Origin: Pseudoduganella flava
Lineage (GTDB): Bacteria > Pseudomonadota > Gammaproteobacteria > Burkholderiales > Burkholderiaceae_D
NCBI RefSeq assembly: GCF_007830495.1
Contig: NZ_VLKW01000007.1
Span: 1 to 64,000 of the forward strand
Direction: 5' to 3'
DNA: 64,000 bases
Below are positions 24,622 through 33,341 of this stretch, one piece after another. The notes beneath the pieces were generated by a model that worked only from the letters and a program-made list of their open reading frames with translations, searched no databases and was not told the DNA's origin. Made by a program: the position numbers and the translations under genes. Positions within the stretch are counted from its first letter, which is position 1. Each line of letters begins with the position of its first letter.

Positions 24622-27198
24622 TTACTGGCCCTTCAGGCGGCGGTAGGCCGCGCCCAATTTTGGATCCTTGAACCGCGCGAGATACTCTGCGAGTATGCTT
24701 TCAGCCTGCTGTTCCGACAAGGTAAGCATGACGCGAGCGGCCGCTTCAAATTGTTTCTTCCCGGTTTTCTCGTACAGCCACTCGCTGCGCGTCTGCCGCT
24801 TGGCCGTTGGTTTTGCGGAGGCTTCGAGTGTCAGCACGGCGGCCGATGACCTCCCATATACCGTGTACGCCATGCCTTTGATGGGATGCGTCTCCAGCAT
24901 CGCCGTGATCGCACCGACGCGCAAACCGAACTCTCGGCTATTCCCGCCGGCAAACGGCGTGATGTTCTGCCGATAGATATCGCTCCTGGTGAAGTCCTCG
25001 CCATCCCCGATATTGACTGTTGCGATGATTGGCGGAAGGCCGTACAACGGACCTTTTTCAAAGCTGCCGAAGGCTGCCCATAGACTGTTGAACGCTTTCT
25101 TCGCCACCTGCCGCATGTGCAGGAAAGGATCCGGCACGGTGGCGCCCTTCGGATCGTTGAAGATCCACGCCTGGTTGAAGAACTTGTTCATCACGTTATA
25201 GACCAGCCAGGGAGACAGCCGCAAATCGCCTGCCTTAACGTCGCGACGCCATGTATTGATCGCATCGGCGAGAAGCGCTTGCGCGTCGGCGAGTTCCGAG
25301 TGATCGAAGTACGTCTCTTCCTGCTCTTCGTCCTCCGGTTCACCGCTTTCGAGCGTCTTTGTTTGCGCGATGGAACTGAACGAATAGAATGGCGCGCGAT
25401 GGAGAATGGTGGCGATATCGTTCGCCGTCATGTCCCGCAGCAGGCTTGTCATGACCAGTTCGAAAATACGGCCCACGCACAGAAGCACGCCAGTTTTGCT
25501 TTGATTATAGAAATTCCGATGCAACAGTAATTCGGCCAGCAGGAGCTGGTCTGGTTCAAGATGCATGCTGTTGTATGCATTGATCAAGCTTTGCGACACC
25601 ATGGGGCCGATCTCTGGAACCGGATAGGACAGGATGCTGGCACCTGGCAGATGGCTCAGCCAGCTTTCCGGGACTCTGTCTTTGAGTTTGGTTCGCCAGT
25701 CGTCCAGGTCCCCGGTGGCCCTGAAGTCCGGATAGTCGACGTTCTGCCGCTGCGGCTGGAACAACGGCGTGTCGAACATGCTCGTCCACTGCTCGCTTAC
25801 TTCATTTCTCCCTGCGGTCCAGTCGCTCTGCGCCTTCAACACCAGGTAGGCCGCTCCCGCCGTATGGTCGTATTTGAAGTGCTGTTGCAGGGTTTCGATC
25901 CACGTAGGGACCGACACCCCTTCCAGAGGCGAAGCGATCTTCTTGTACGCGTGATTCGCACCATAGTTACGTGCAAACTCTTCGTAAGCCACCTCACGGG
26001 AATTGCGGCGGGACTCTTCCGGCCCGGTGGATGTCGCGGTCTGGTAATCACTCCTGAACCTCTCGATCGCCTCGATGGGCAGGTCCGGCATTAGCAAATA
26101 ATGGCGGATCGATTCCTTGGTCAACTTGCCGGCTTCGATGGCCTGGCCCAGATCGGGAATCAAGCCGCGCAGCCGATAGACCAATTGACCGAACGCGCGC
26201 ACGGTGCGAATCGGTACCGGCAAATAGCTGTTTTCGACACCGTTCGTGCGGTCATTCAACAGCGCTTCCAGCCACGCGTGGAACTGCGGGAAAGTGAGAG
26301 TAGGGCCCGCGTCCTCTCCAAGCGTAATCGCGTGGTTTGCGAGATACGAGCGCATCGTCGGCATTTCAAGCCGGAACTGCGGTGGCAGCACTTTGCGGTG
26401 ATATTCGCGTGCGAGTTCGCGCGCGAGCTTCTCCGCCTCCATCCGGTGCGACTTGCTGTCCTTCAGAAGCCGGCCATGAAAATCCCGCCACGTGACGTCG
26501 TGATACAGCTTCGCGTCACCGGAAATGACGGGCAGAACCAGCGGCGACGTGAGATATCGACGCACCACTTCCAGGTTTTCAAACGCGCGATGGAGCGACG
26601 TATCGACATCGTCGATCGGCATCACCAGCAGCTTCTTGTCAAGCAGCTTCAGTACGCGCTCGAAGAACTTGTGGATATGGCCGATCAAGTCCTGGTTGCC
26701 GATGAATGCGCGGACCTTGTCCAGACCTTTCTTTTCGCGCTGCGTCTGCATGTGTTCGAGCGCATGGCCCAGTTGGTGCAGCTCCTTGTACATGGCGGTG
26801 CGCGCCTCGGAGTCCTTTTCCAACGCTGATTTCACCGCCTTGTCCGAGAGGATCGCGGCTACCACAATGTTCAGGAACAAGTCATCATGGTCTTCCAGCA
26901 GCGTGGGATCAATGGGCTTCAGCACATGAACCGAATTGACCAGTTCCTTGTCCACGCTCCCCAAATACAACTCGAGGTTATCGAGGACGGAAGTTTTGCC
27001 CGTGCCGCGCGCCCCGTCGATGAGTACTGCCCCATGGCGCAGGCGCATGCCATGTTTGGAAGACGCCAATTCATCGCGCCGCTCTTGAATCAGTTTAAGC
27101 AGCTCCTCGAAAACCGGCCGTGCCAGCAAATTGGCGGCATCCGGTTGGGACGTACTGTCAGGCTGCCGAAGAGGAAAGATAATTTGAGAAGAGGCCAT
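24622..27198 (-). CDS. rdrA: RADAR ATPase RdrA-like protein
   Basis: An 858-residue P-loop ATPase. Walker A is DGARGTGKTS (61-70) and Walker B is LLVMPIDDVD (190-199), followed by HRAFENLEVVRRYL, the AAA/STAND-like layout of RdrA. The remaining ~600 residues are an alpha-rich region without recognised motifs. RdrA oligomerises, senses infection and works with RdrB. It heads a three-gene operon with 2-3 bp gaps. Codon choice looks less GC-rich than in flanking genes, consistent with horizontal acquisition. A candidate promoter with a palindrome lies just upstream. Confidence 0.87.
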   Translation of the reverse strand: MASSQIIFPLRQPDSTSQPDAANLLARPVFEELLKLIQERRDELASSKHGMRLRHGAVLIDGARGTGKTSVLDNLELYLGSVDKELVNSVHVLKPIDPTLLEDHDDLFLNIVVAAILSDKAVKSALEKDSEARTAMYKELHQLGHALEHMQTQREKKGLDKVRAFIGNQDLIGHIHKFFERVLKLLDKKLLVMPIDDVDTSLHRAFENLEVVRRYLTSPLVLPVISGDAKLYHDVTWRDFHGRLLKDSKSHRMEAEKLARELAREYHRKVLPPQFRLEMPTMRSYLANHAITLGEDAGPTLTFPQFHAWLEALLNDRTNGVENSYLPVPIRTVRAFGQLVYRLRGLIPDLGQAIEAGKLTKESIRHYLLMPDLPIEAIERFRSDYQTATSTGPEESRRNSREVAYEEFARNYGANHAYKKIASPLEGVSVPTWIETLQQHFKYDHTAGAAYLVLKAQSDWTAGRNEVSEQWTSMFDTPLFQPQRQNVDYPDFRATGDLDDWRTKLKDRVPESWLSHLPGASILSYPVPEIGPMVSQSLINAYNSMHLEPDQLLLAELLLHRNFYNQSKTGVLLCVGRIFELVMTSLLRDMTANDIATILHRAPFYSFSSIAQTKTLESGEPEDEEQEETYFDHSELADAQALLADAINTWRRDVKAGDLRLSPWLVYNVMNKFFNQAWIFNDPKGATVPDPFLHMRQVAKKAFNSLWAAFGSFEKGPLYGLPPIIATVNIGDGEDFTRSDIYRQNITPFAGGNSREFGLRVGAITAMLETHPIKGMAYTVYGRSSAAVLTLEASAKPTAKRQTRSEWLYEKTGKKQFEAAARVMLTLSEQQAESILAEYLARFKDPKLGAAYRRLKGQ

Positions 27199-27227
27199 GG
27201 ACGGAAACTTGCTGTATTGAAGTAACT

Positions 27228-27285
27228 CTAGTTGCGATCTGCACTAGAAACTCTTCAATTTACACAACAACTTTCCGAACTGCAA
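27228..27285 (-). promoter_or_regulatory. candidate promoter and operator of the RADAR operon
   Basis: On the minus strand -35 TTGCAG (27280-27285) and -10 TAAATT (27257-27262) are 17 bp apart, giving a start near 27250. Immediately downstream, 27228-27247 is an imperfect 20-bp palindrome (CTAGT-N3-GATC-N3-ACTAG) that could bind a repressor, 29 bp before the rdrA ATG. No regulator gene is in the operon. The promoter elements are weak matches. Confidence 0.4.
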
Positions 27286-27338
27286 TTGGCATCACGCCCT
27301 ATAGCGGCAAGTTCCCCCAAAAACCGCCACCAAAAACA

Positions 27339-27365
27339 ACGCCACCCGTCAGGTGGCGTGTTTTT
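27339..27365 (-). terminator. terminator hairpin after the carbonic anhydrase gene
   Basis: ACGCCACC (27339-27346), loop CGTCA and GGTGGCGT (27352-27359) form an 8-bp stem. On the plus strand a T5 run follows (27361-27365); on the minus strand, the direction of the carbonic anhydrase transcript, an interrupted T run (TTGTTTTTG) follows. The stem sequence is nearly the same as that at 21185-21212, across the RADAR operon. Confidence 0.75.
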
Positions 27366-27386
27366 GTCCAACAAAGGTGCGGCTCG

Positions 27387-28133
27387 TCAGCCATGCACCT
27401 CCACATCCCGCCCATTCAATGGCTGCACCGGCCTTGCATTCATCCGGTACAGCTTGCGAAACGCCGCCAGCTGCGCCTTCGAGATCTCCACCGGCTGCTT
27501 CAGGATCTGCCAGTGCACGCCTTCGCTGCACGGCGGCGTCGTCAGCGAGCCCATGTAGGCGTAGTAGGCATGATCGGTGGGCAGCAGCGCGGCTGCGTCG
27601 AAGTCGCCGTCCAGCGGGTGCTTTTCGCCCGTGCCTGGCAGGCCCGCGAAGACGGGCTTCAGCGCGGCGTTTTCCTTGCCCTGCTTGAACAGCACGGCGA
27701 CGACGGCCAGTTCGCCGGCGTCGTTCTTGTGCACCAGGTGCGCCACCAGCGGGTAGTGCTTGCCGTTGATCGCTTCCTCGCTCGGCGTGTGGAAGTGGAA
27801 CTGGACGAGCTTGTAGTCGCCGCCCGGCAGGTGGACGGTGCCGCCGGCCGGCAGGTTCACCTGCACGGTGTGGCCGTTGTTGACGATTTCAGCCGCGCTG
27901 GGCGTGTAGCCGAAATCGATCGGCGCCGCCGGCCCCGCCTTCGGGTGGCGGATGTCGATCGGCGACTGGGCCTTGCCCAGTTTGCAAGCGGAGAAATCGG
28001 GCTCCAGCTCGCCCCAGTGGGACGCGCCCGCCTTGCCCTTGTATTCCCAATGCGCGGCATCCGCCGCCTGCGCGCCGCTCGTGGCTGCAGCGGCGGCCAG
28101 GGCGGCCGCCACCATCATCAGTTTGACTTTCAT
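27387..28133 (-). CDS. alpha-class carbonic anhydrase, periplasmic
   Basis: A 248-residue alpha-carbonic anhydrase interconverting CO2 and bicarbonate. A signal peptide (MKVKLMMVAAALAAAAATSGAQA, cleaved near residue 23) directs it to the periplasm. Zinc ligands are H113 and H115 in QFHFHTPSEE and H132 in AHLVHK. The family's KAQSPIDI (about 54-61) and SLTTPPCSEGV segments are intact. The residue two before H132 is Val, where the classical enzymes have Glu, an outer-sphere difference that may affect activity. It appears monocistronic with a terminator at 27339-27365. Confidence 0.94.
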   Translation of the reverse strand: MKVKLMMVAAALAAAAATSGAQAADAAHWEYKGKAGASHWGELEPDFSACKLGKAQSPIDIRHPKAGPAAPIDFGYTPSAAEIVNNGHTVQVNLPAGGTVHLPGGDYKLVQFHFHTPSEEAINGKHYPLVAHLVHKNDAGELAVVAVLFKQGKENAALKPVFAGLPGTGEKHPLDGDFDAAALLPTDHAYYAYMGSLTTPPCSEGVHWQILKQPVEISKAQLAAFRKLYRMNARPVQPLNGRDVEVHG

Positions 28134-28254
28134 ATAACACCTGGCTTGTAAGAGACTTCGCGATACGGTCGCGCATTGCAACCGGCCTCGTCCACGCTAT
28201 CAAGCCCGGCGTTAAACTTCCGTTAGGCCAAGGTAGAGCCGTGTCAATTCCGCC

Positions 28255-28464
28255 TCACACCTTCTTCAATGCCTCCGCCTTGTGCGCCGCTTCGGCTCCC
28301 GTCTTGTCGCTGACGACAAGGTACTCCGGGTGTTCCGGCGACGCGGCCACGTGGTGCCCCTTGATCTCGCAAGGCGCCGTCAGTTTCTTCTTCACCGTGC
28401 CCTGCACGGGGCCCTGGGACGAATGCCATTCGACCTTGTCGCCGACTTTCAACGTGTCCGTCAT
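28255..28464 (-). CDS. DUF2945 / HVA1-type TUDOR domain protein
   Basis: A 69-residue protein starting MTDTLKVGDKVEWHSSQGPV. The KVGDKVEW...GTVKKKLT...YLVVSDKTG layout is that of the short DUF2945 (hypervirulence-associated TUDOR) family, whose molecular role is not established. The true start at 28464 overlaps the stop of the upstream GGDEF gene by 4 bp (ATGA), indicating translational coupling. Longer upstream readings of this frame are shadows of the GGDEF gene. Confidence 0.8.
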   Translation of the reverse strand: MTDTLKVGDKVEWHSSQGPVQGTVKKKLTAPCEIKGHHVAASPEHPEYLVVSDKTGAEAAHKAEALKKV

Positions 28465-29780
28465 GCCGATTTCTCCATAGGGTTGCAACGTATCTGATTG
28501 CGGCCGCCTTGCTTGGCTTCGTACAGCATCGCGTCGGCGCGCAGGAACAGTTCGTTCTGGTTCTTGTAGTCGGGATAGGCGGCAATCCCGCCGGAAAACG
28601 AGAAGTGCCGCACGTCGCCCGCTTTCACCTCGAAAGGCAGCGCGCAGAAGGCTTGCCGCATCGCTTCCAGCTTTTGCAAGCCCTGCTCCAGCGTGCAGTC
28701 CCAGAACACGAGCACGAATTCCTCGCCGCCGAAGCGCGACAGCAGGTCGTTGTCGCCGATGTGCTGCGCCAACGTCAGCGACAGCCGCTTGATGACGATG
28801 TCGCCGAAATAATGGCCCCACGTGTCGTTGATCGTCTTGAACTTGTCGATGTCGACGATGCCGAAGGCGAGCTGGCGGCCGTCGCGACCCGCCTGGCGGA
28901 TCGCTTCCTGGGCCTTCTTTTGCAAGCCCACCTTGTTCAGCAGGCCGGTCGCCCGGTCCTTGCCGATCAGGTCCTTGCTGACGCGGATCTTGCCGGCCCG
29001 GTTCACCAGTTGGCGGTGCAGCAGGTCGGGTGCGGTCAGCAGCAGCACGTCGTCGAAGCCGCCGGCCAGCGCGCGGCGCGCCAGCTCGGCATTGGGCTGG
29101 TGCAGCAGCAGGATCACTTCGCGCACCGGATCGGCTTCGATGTCCTTTTTCAGTACCCGGCCGATCGCTTCGGTGCGCTCGAATTCCACGTCGGCGATCA
29201 GCACCATGTCGGGCTGCAGTTCCTTCACGCGCAGGTGCAAGGTGCGCACGTCGTCGTGCCGTATCAGCTCGATGCGGTGGCGCAGCAGCGCGGCGCCGTC
29301 GACGTCCGCCGCGCCGCCCAGGAAGATCAGGCGCACCACGTCGCCCCGCTTCTTCTGCACGAACAGGTTGAACAATTTATCGACCAGCACGTCGTTTGGG
29401 ATCGGCTTTTCCGCGTAGGCCAGGCAGTTGCTGTCGACGAGCCGTTGCTGCAACAGGAAGCGCCCGCCCTGCCGCACCGATTGCAGGTAGACGTAGCTGC
29501 GGTCGGCCGGCAGGCGGGCCAGCAATTCGCCCAACAGCAGCATCTTGCGCCGGTCGTGCATGTCGGCTTGCATATTGTGCAGCGAGTCCAGGTCGACGAC
29601 GAACAGCGTGTTCGCCGAACTGTGCTCCACCGCGTGGACGAACTCGGCCAGCTCGCTGAAGAAAGCGATGTCGAAATCGTATTTATGGGCGTGCAGCAGC
29701 AGCTCGTCGCGGTTGTCCTTGATGAAAAAGCTCTGGGACAACAGCAAGACCTGATTCCTGTAGAGAGGCGTACTTGGCAT
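28461..29780 (-). CDS. GGDEF-domain protein with N-terminal receiver-like modules
   Basis: A 439-residue soluble protein. The first ~270 residues look like two degenerate response-regulator folds (hydrophobic strands such as NTLFVVDLDSL and DMVLIADVEF), and a C-terminal GGDEF domain carries the intact active site LLSRFGGEEFVLVF. The autoinhibitory RxxD motif is absent (GDND in its place), so product feedback is probably lacking. It likely makes cyclic-di-GMP under control of an unknown input. It is coupled to the DUF2945 gene by a 4-bp overlap. Confidence 0.87.
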   Translation of the reverse strand: MPSTPLYRNQVLLLSQSFFIKDNRDELLLHAHKYDFDIAFFSELAEFVHAVEHSSANTLFVVDLDSLHNMQADMHDRRKMLLLGELLARLPADRSYVYLQSVRQGGRFLLQQRLVDSNCLAYAEKPIPNDVLVDKLFNLFVQKKRGDVVRLIFLGGAADVDGAALLRHRIELIRHDDVRTLHLRVKELQPDMVLIADVEFERTEAIGRVLKKDIEADPVREVILLLHQPNAELARRALAGGFDDVLLLTAPDLLHRQLVNRAGKIRVSKDLIGKDRATGLLNKVGLQKKAQEAIRQAGRDGRQLAFGIVDIDKFKTINDTWGHYFGDIVIKRLSLTLAQHIGDNDLLSRFGGEEFVLVFWDCTLEQGLQKLEAMRQAFCALPFEVKAGDVRHFSFSGGIAAYPDYKNQNELFLRADAMLYEAKQGGRNQIRCNPMEKSA

Positions 29781-29858
29781 GTGCGAGGTCCCCGCCGGTG
29801 GAAGACATCACATTACACAAGAATTTCCGCGCGGGTCGCACCCTGCCGCAACAAACCT

Positions 29859-31841
29859 TCATTCAGGTAGGCGGTACGACCGTTCCCGATACAACAGTGA
29901 AGGCAGCATCACGTGCGCCATCGCGCGGTCCACCTGCGCCTGTGTCGGCGTGGCGGTGCCTACGTCGACGTTGCCCGTCGCCTGGTCGTAGCGCGCCTGC
30001 AGCGGACTCTTACCCGGCCGCAGGATCGTCGCGTCGCGCCCTTCCAGGTACGCGAAGTAGTCGTTGAACTGCAGCAGCGCGCGGCCCGGCGCGTCGGTCT
30101 CGCGCGCCAGGTCGCGGCCGATCATCGGGTGCTCGCTGTCGATGCCGATCAGCGACAGCAGCGTGGGCGCAAGGTCGATCTGGCTGGCCATCGTCGCGAT
30201 GCGCTTCGGTTTGATGTCGGCGCCCAGGATCAGGCCCGGGATGTGGAACTTCTTGATCGGCACGAGGCTGTTACCGTACACGCGGTTGTCGTGGTCGGCC
30301 ACGATCAGGAACACCGTATCCTGCCAATAGGCTTGTTGGCGGGCCTGGGCGATGAAGCGGCCCAGCGCGTAGTCGGCGTACTTGACGGCGTTGTTGACCG
30401 TCTGCTTGTCCGGGTCGTGCAGCGCGATGCGGCCGTCCGGGAATTCGAACGGTTCGTGGTTCGACGACGTGAAGATCAGGCTGAAGAACGGCTTGTTCGC
30501 GGCGTGCAGCGTGCCGAGGCGCTCGAGCGCCTTGTCGAACAGGTCTTCGTCGGACGCGCCCCAGCTGCCGACGAATTTCGGCTTCATCTGCTTGCGGTCG
30601 ACGATGTTCTGGAAACCGTTCCCCGTGAAGAAGCCGCGCATATTGTCGAAATGCGCCTCGCCGCCGTAGACGAACTCCGTCTGGTAGCCCTGCTGCGCCA
30701 GGCCGGCGGCCAGCGTGTAGAACCCGCTCTGCGCCAGCGACAGCTTGACGACGCTGCGCGCCGGCGTCGGCGCATTCCCCGCCACCACGGCCTCGATGCC
30801 GCGCACCGAGCGCGTGCCCGTCGCATACAGCTGCTCGAACCACCAGCCCTCGCCCTTGAGCTTTTCCAGCTCCGGCGTCACCGGCAGGCCGCCCAGCGAC
30901 TGCACGAACGTCGCACCCAGGCTTTCCTCCAGCACGATCACGAGGTTCAGCGGCTTGTCGCGGTGGATCGCGCTGGGCTGCCGGTGCAGGGTCGGCAAGT
31001 CGGCACGGGGGAACTGGTAATCGCGCAGCCATGGCGCCGCCTTCACCTCGGCCAGCACACGCTCGCGCGCCATGTTCCCGTAGATCTCGGACGACTTGGT
31101 CTCTTCCACCATCGATGCCACGCCTTGCAGTACCGACCACGGCGAGTTGATGATCAGCGCATTGACCATCGCATCGCCCGTCAGCGCGAACAGCGCCGCA
31201 TTGGCAGGCCGATGCGCCGTCGTCGAGCGGATCTGCATGAACACGGCGAGCACGATCAGTGGCCAGGTCCATAACAGCTTCCCGGTCGACCACTGGTGCT
31301 GTACGGACGCGGCGCGCAGCAGCCGGTATAACGCCACGCCCAGCACGATGGTGCCGCCCACGCCGAGGATTACGGCGATGCGAAAGCCGTTCCACAGTGT
31401 GGCAGCCACTTCGACGGGATCGGACAGGTATTCGACGAACAACCGGTTCGGCCGCACGTCGTACTGCATGATGAACTGCGGTGTCGAGAATTCCATGAAC
31501 AGGATGAACACGACGGCCAGCGTGGCCCAGGCCACGTTCAGCCGCCGCCACAGCGCAGCGGTGACGCGGTGCGCCAGCAGCGGCGCCAGCACGAGCAGCA
31601 CGGCCTCGAAGTAGCCGAGCAGGATCAGGTCCGCGCGCACGCCCTGCAGCAGCATCTGGCCAGGAATGCCGGCGGCGCGCACGCGCTCCCATTGCCACGC
31701 CATCAAGCCGATGCGCGACAGCGACAGCAGCACCAGGCCGACCAGCAGCATCTGCAGCAGGCTCGCATAAGGACCGGCAAACGCGGTGGCGGCGCGCAGC
31801 CGCGCGGCCGCCCGTTGCAGGGGGGAGTGATCGTTGAACAT
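29859..31841 (-). CDS. LTA-synthase-like membrane sulfatase / phosphoglycerol transferase
   Basis: A 660-residue inner-membrane protein: about five helices in the first ~200 residues, then a periplasmic alkaline-phosphatase-fold domain. Metal and nucleophile regions are visible: NLVIVLEESLGATFVQ (Glu ligand), GTRSVRGIEAVV (candidate Thr nucleophile) and VADHDNRVYG (Asp/His ligands). Family members transfer phosphoglycerol or phosphoethanolamine onto glycans or lipids at the outer face; in Gram-negatives a glucan-modifying role (OpgB/MdoB-like) is plausible. It is monocistronic, with a long spacer upstream. Confidence 0.85.
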   Translation of the reverse strand: MFNDHSPLQRAAARLRAATAFAGPYASLLQMLLVGLVLLSLSRIGLMAWQWERVRAAGIPGQMLLQGVRADLILLGYFEAVLLVLAPLLAHRVTAALWRRLNVAWATLAVVFILFMEFSTPQFIMQYDVRPNRLFVEYLSDPVEVAATLWNGFRIAVILGVGGTIVLGVALYRLLRAASVQHQWSTGKLLWTWPLIVLAVFMQIRSTTAHRPANAALFALTGDAMVNALIINSPWSVLQGVASMVEETKSSEIYGNMARERVLAEVKAAPWLRDYQFPRADLPTLHRQPSAIHRDKPLNLVIVLEESLGATFVQSLGGLPVTPELEKLKGEGWWFEQLYATGTRSVRGIEAVVAGNAPTPARSVVKLSLAQSGFYTLAAGLAQQGYQTEFVYGGEAHFDNMRGFFTGNGFQNIVDRKQMKPKFVGSWGASDEDLFDKALERLGTLHAANKPFFSLIFTSSNHEPFEFPDGRIALHDPDKQTVNNAVKYADYALGRFIAQARQQAYWQDTVFLIVADHDNRVYGNSLVPIKKFHIPGLILGADIKPKRIATMASQIDLAPTLLSLIGIDSEHPMIGRDLARETDAPGRALLQFNDYFAYLEGRDATILRPGKSPLQARYDQATGNVDVGTATPTQAQVDRAMAHVMLPSLLYRERSYRLPE

Positions 31842-32213
31842 CCGGGTTTCCTGGAAGTACGGTAGCCCGGCATTGTACGGCAGCCAACGCGGCGCCGATA
31901 CGGCGCCGGCCGTTGCAAGTCTGCTACACTGCCCACGCCGTGGACGTTTCGTTCACGCTGGTCCGCCGTACCGCCGGCCGCGCCCTTCGGCGCCCGGGTC
32001 AGACGGCCGTTCGCGAGGCTGGCGTATCGAACCGCCGCGGTATGTACCGTTTCCAAGCGCTGCCATCATGCAGGTCCAGCGGAACATAGAGAGGTGCGCC
32101 AGCATGCCCGCTTCCCGATCCAGCGTAAGCGCGGCGTACGCGTTCGTTCGCCCGCATCCGCGGGCTCTGTGGTCCTGTCCCGCTGATGGCGCCTGTCCAT
32201 ACAGAGGGATGCC
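31842..32213. other. 372-bp intergenic region without a recognisable gene
   Basis: This spacer lies between the divergent sulfatase and acyl-CoA-dehydrogenase-like genes and must hold both promoters. I see no tRNA, terminator or convincing -35/-10 pair. Short open frames here have no good ribosome-binding site or family resemblance. Confidence 0.5.
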
Positions 32214-33332
32214 ATGCCAACAATACAATCACTCGAAGCCATCATCCGCGACGTCATCGCCCCGGCCGCGCAAGCCACGGACCGCGACGCCGCCTTCCCG
32301 CATGCCGCGCTGCGCGCGCTGGGCGAAACCGGCCTGCTGGGCCTCGTCAGCGCCACCGACGTGGGCGGCATGGGCCTGGGCCTGGCCGACGCCGCGCAGG
32401 TCGTCGAACGGATCGCGCAAGCCTGCCCTTCCACCGCGATGGTCGTCTGCATGCATTACTGCGCCACCACCGTGATCGAACAAAGCGGACCTGAAGACGT
32501 GCGGCGCGATATCGCCGCCGGCCGTCACCTGTCCACGCTGGCGTGGTCCGACAGCGGCTCGCGCAGCCATTTCTGGGCGCCGACCGGTGCCGTGCGGCGC
32601 GAAGGTGACCATGGGCTGATCGACGGCAGCAAGACGATGGTCACGTCGGCCGGCGCGGCCGACTCCTATGTGTGGTCGACGCCGCCGCTGGACGGCAACG
32701 GCGTCAGCACGCTGTGGCTCGTCGACGGCAAGGCCGACGGCCTGTCGCAGCCGAAGCCGTTCGACGGCCTGGGCCTGCGCGGCAACAGCTCGTCGCCGCT
32801 GACGGCACGCGACGTGCGGGTGCCGCTGTCGCGCATGCTGGGCCAGGACGGCGGCGGCTTCGACACGATGACGGGCGCGGTGCTGCCCGTGTTCGCGACG
32901 CTCGTTGCCTCGTGCTCGATCGGCATGATGGAAGCCGTGCTGACCGCGGCGTGCACGCACGTGGCCGGCAACCGCTTAGAACACCTGGGCAGCACGCTGG
33001 CGGACCTGCCGACGATCCGCGCCTATCTGGCCCGCGCGCGCATCCAGGCCGACATGGCGCGCGTGCTGCGCGACGACACGGTAGCCGCACTGGCAGCGCA
33101 ACGCGCCGACGCGATGCTGCGCGTGATGCAGGTGAAGGCCGCGGCGGCCGAGGCGGCACTGGAAGTCACGGACACGGCGATGCGCGTGTGCGGCGGCGCC
33201 GCGTTCCGCAAGGATCTCGGCGTGGAACGCTATTTCCGCGATGCCCGCGCGGCATCGGTGATGGGCCCGACGTCCGACGTGCTGTTCGATTTCATCGGCA
33301 AGGCCGTCTGCGGCATGCCGGTCTTCGGTTAA
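32214..33332 (+). CDS. acyl-CoA dehydrogenase-like flavoprotein, probably not a true dehydrogenase
   Basis: A 372-residue protein with the full acyl-CoA dehydrogenase fold: N-terminal helices, a central beta-domain (about 105-215, including GSKTMVTSAGAADSYVW) and a C-terminal helical domain with MRVCGGAAFRKDLGVERYFRDARA. Where dehydrogenases have the catalytic Glu (YEGT) this protein reads VMGPTSDVLFDFIG, so the base is missing. Homologues without it include flavin-dependent monooxygenases acting on sulfur or nitrogen compounds; that role here is inference. It is the first gene of a three-gene plus-strand cluster, 9 bp before the PhnD-like gene. Confidence 0.82.
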   Translation: MPTIQSLEAIIRDVIAPAAQATDRDAAFPHAALRALGETGLLGLVSATDVGGMGLGLADAAQVVERIAQACPSTAMVVCMHYCATTVIEQSGPEDVRRDIAAGRHLSTLAWSDSGSRSHFWAPTGAVRREGDHGLIDGSKTMVTSAGAADSYVWSTPPLDGNGVSTLWLVDGKADGLSQPKPFDGLGLRGNSSSPLTARDVRVPLSRMLGQDGGGFDTMTGAVLPVFATLVASCSIGMMEAVLTAACTHVAGNRLEHLGSTLADLPTIRAYLARARIQADMARVLRDDTVAALAAQRADAMLRVMQVKAAAAEAALEVTDTAMRVCGGAAFRKDLGVERYFRDARAASVMGPTSDVLFDFIGKAVCGMPVFG

Positions 33333-33341
33333 GGAGGCGCC

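Noticed and set aside
32104..32213. Leader ORF upstream of the flavoprotein gene (ATG at 32104 after GAGAGG)
   Set aside because: The frame continues out of phase into the gene, and there is no biased codon run or hairpin to support a regulatory role.
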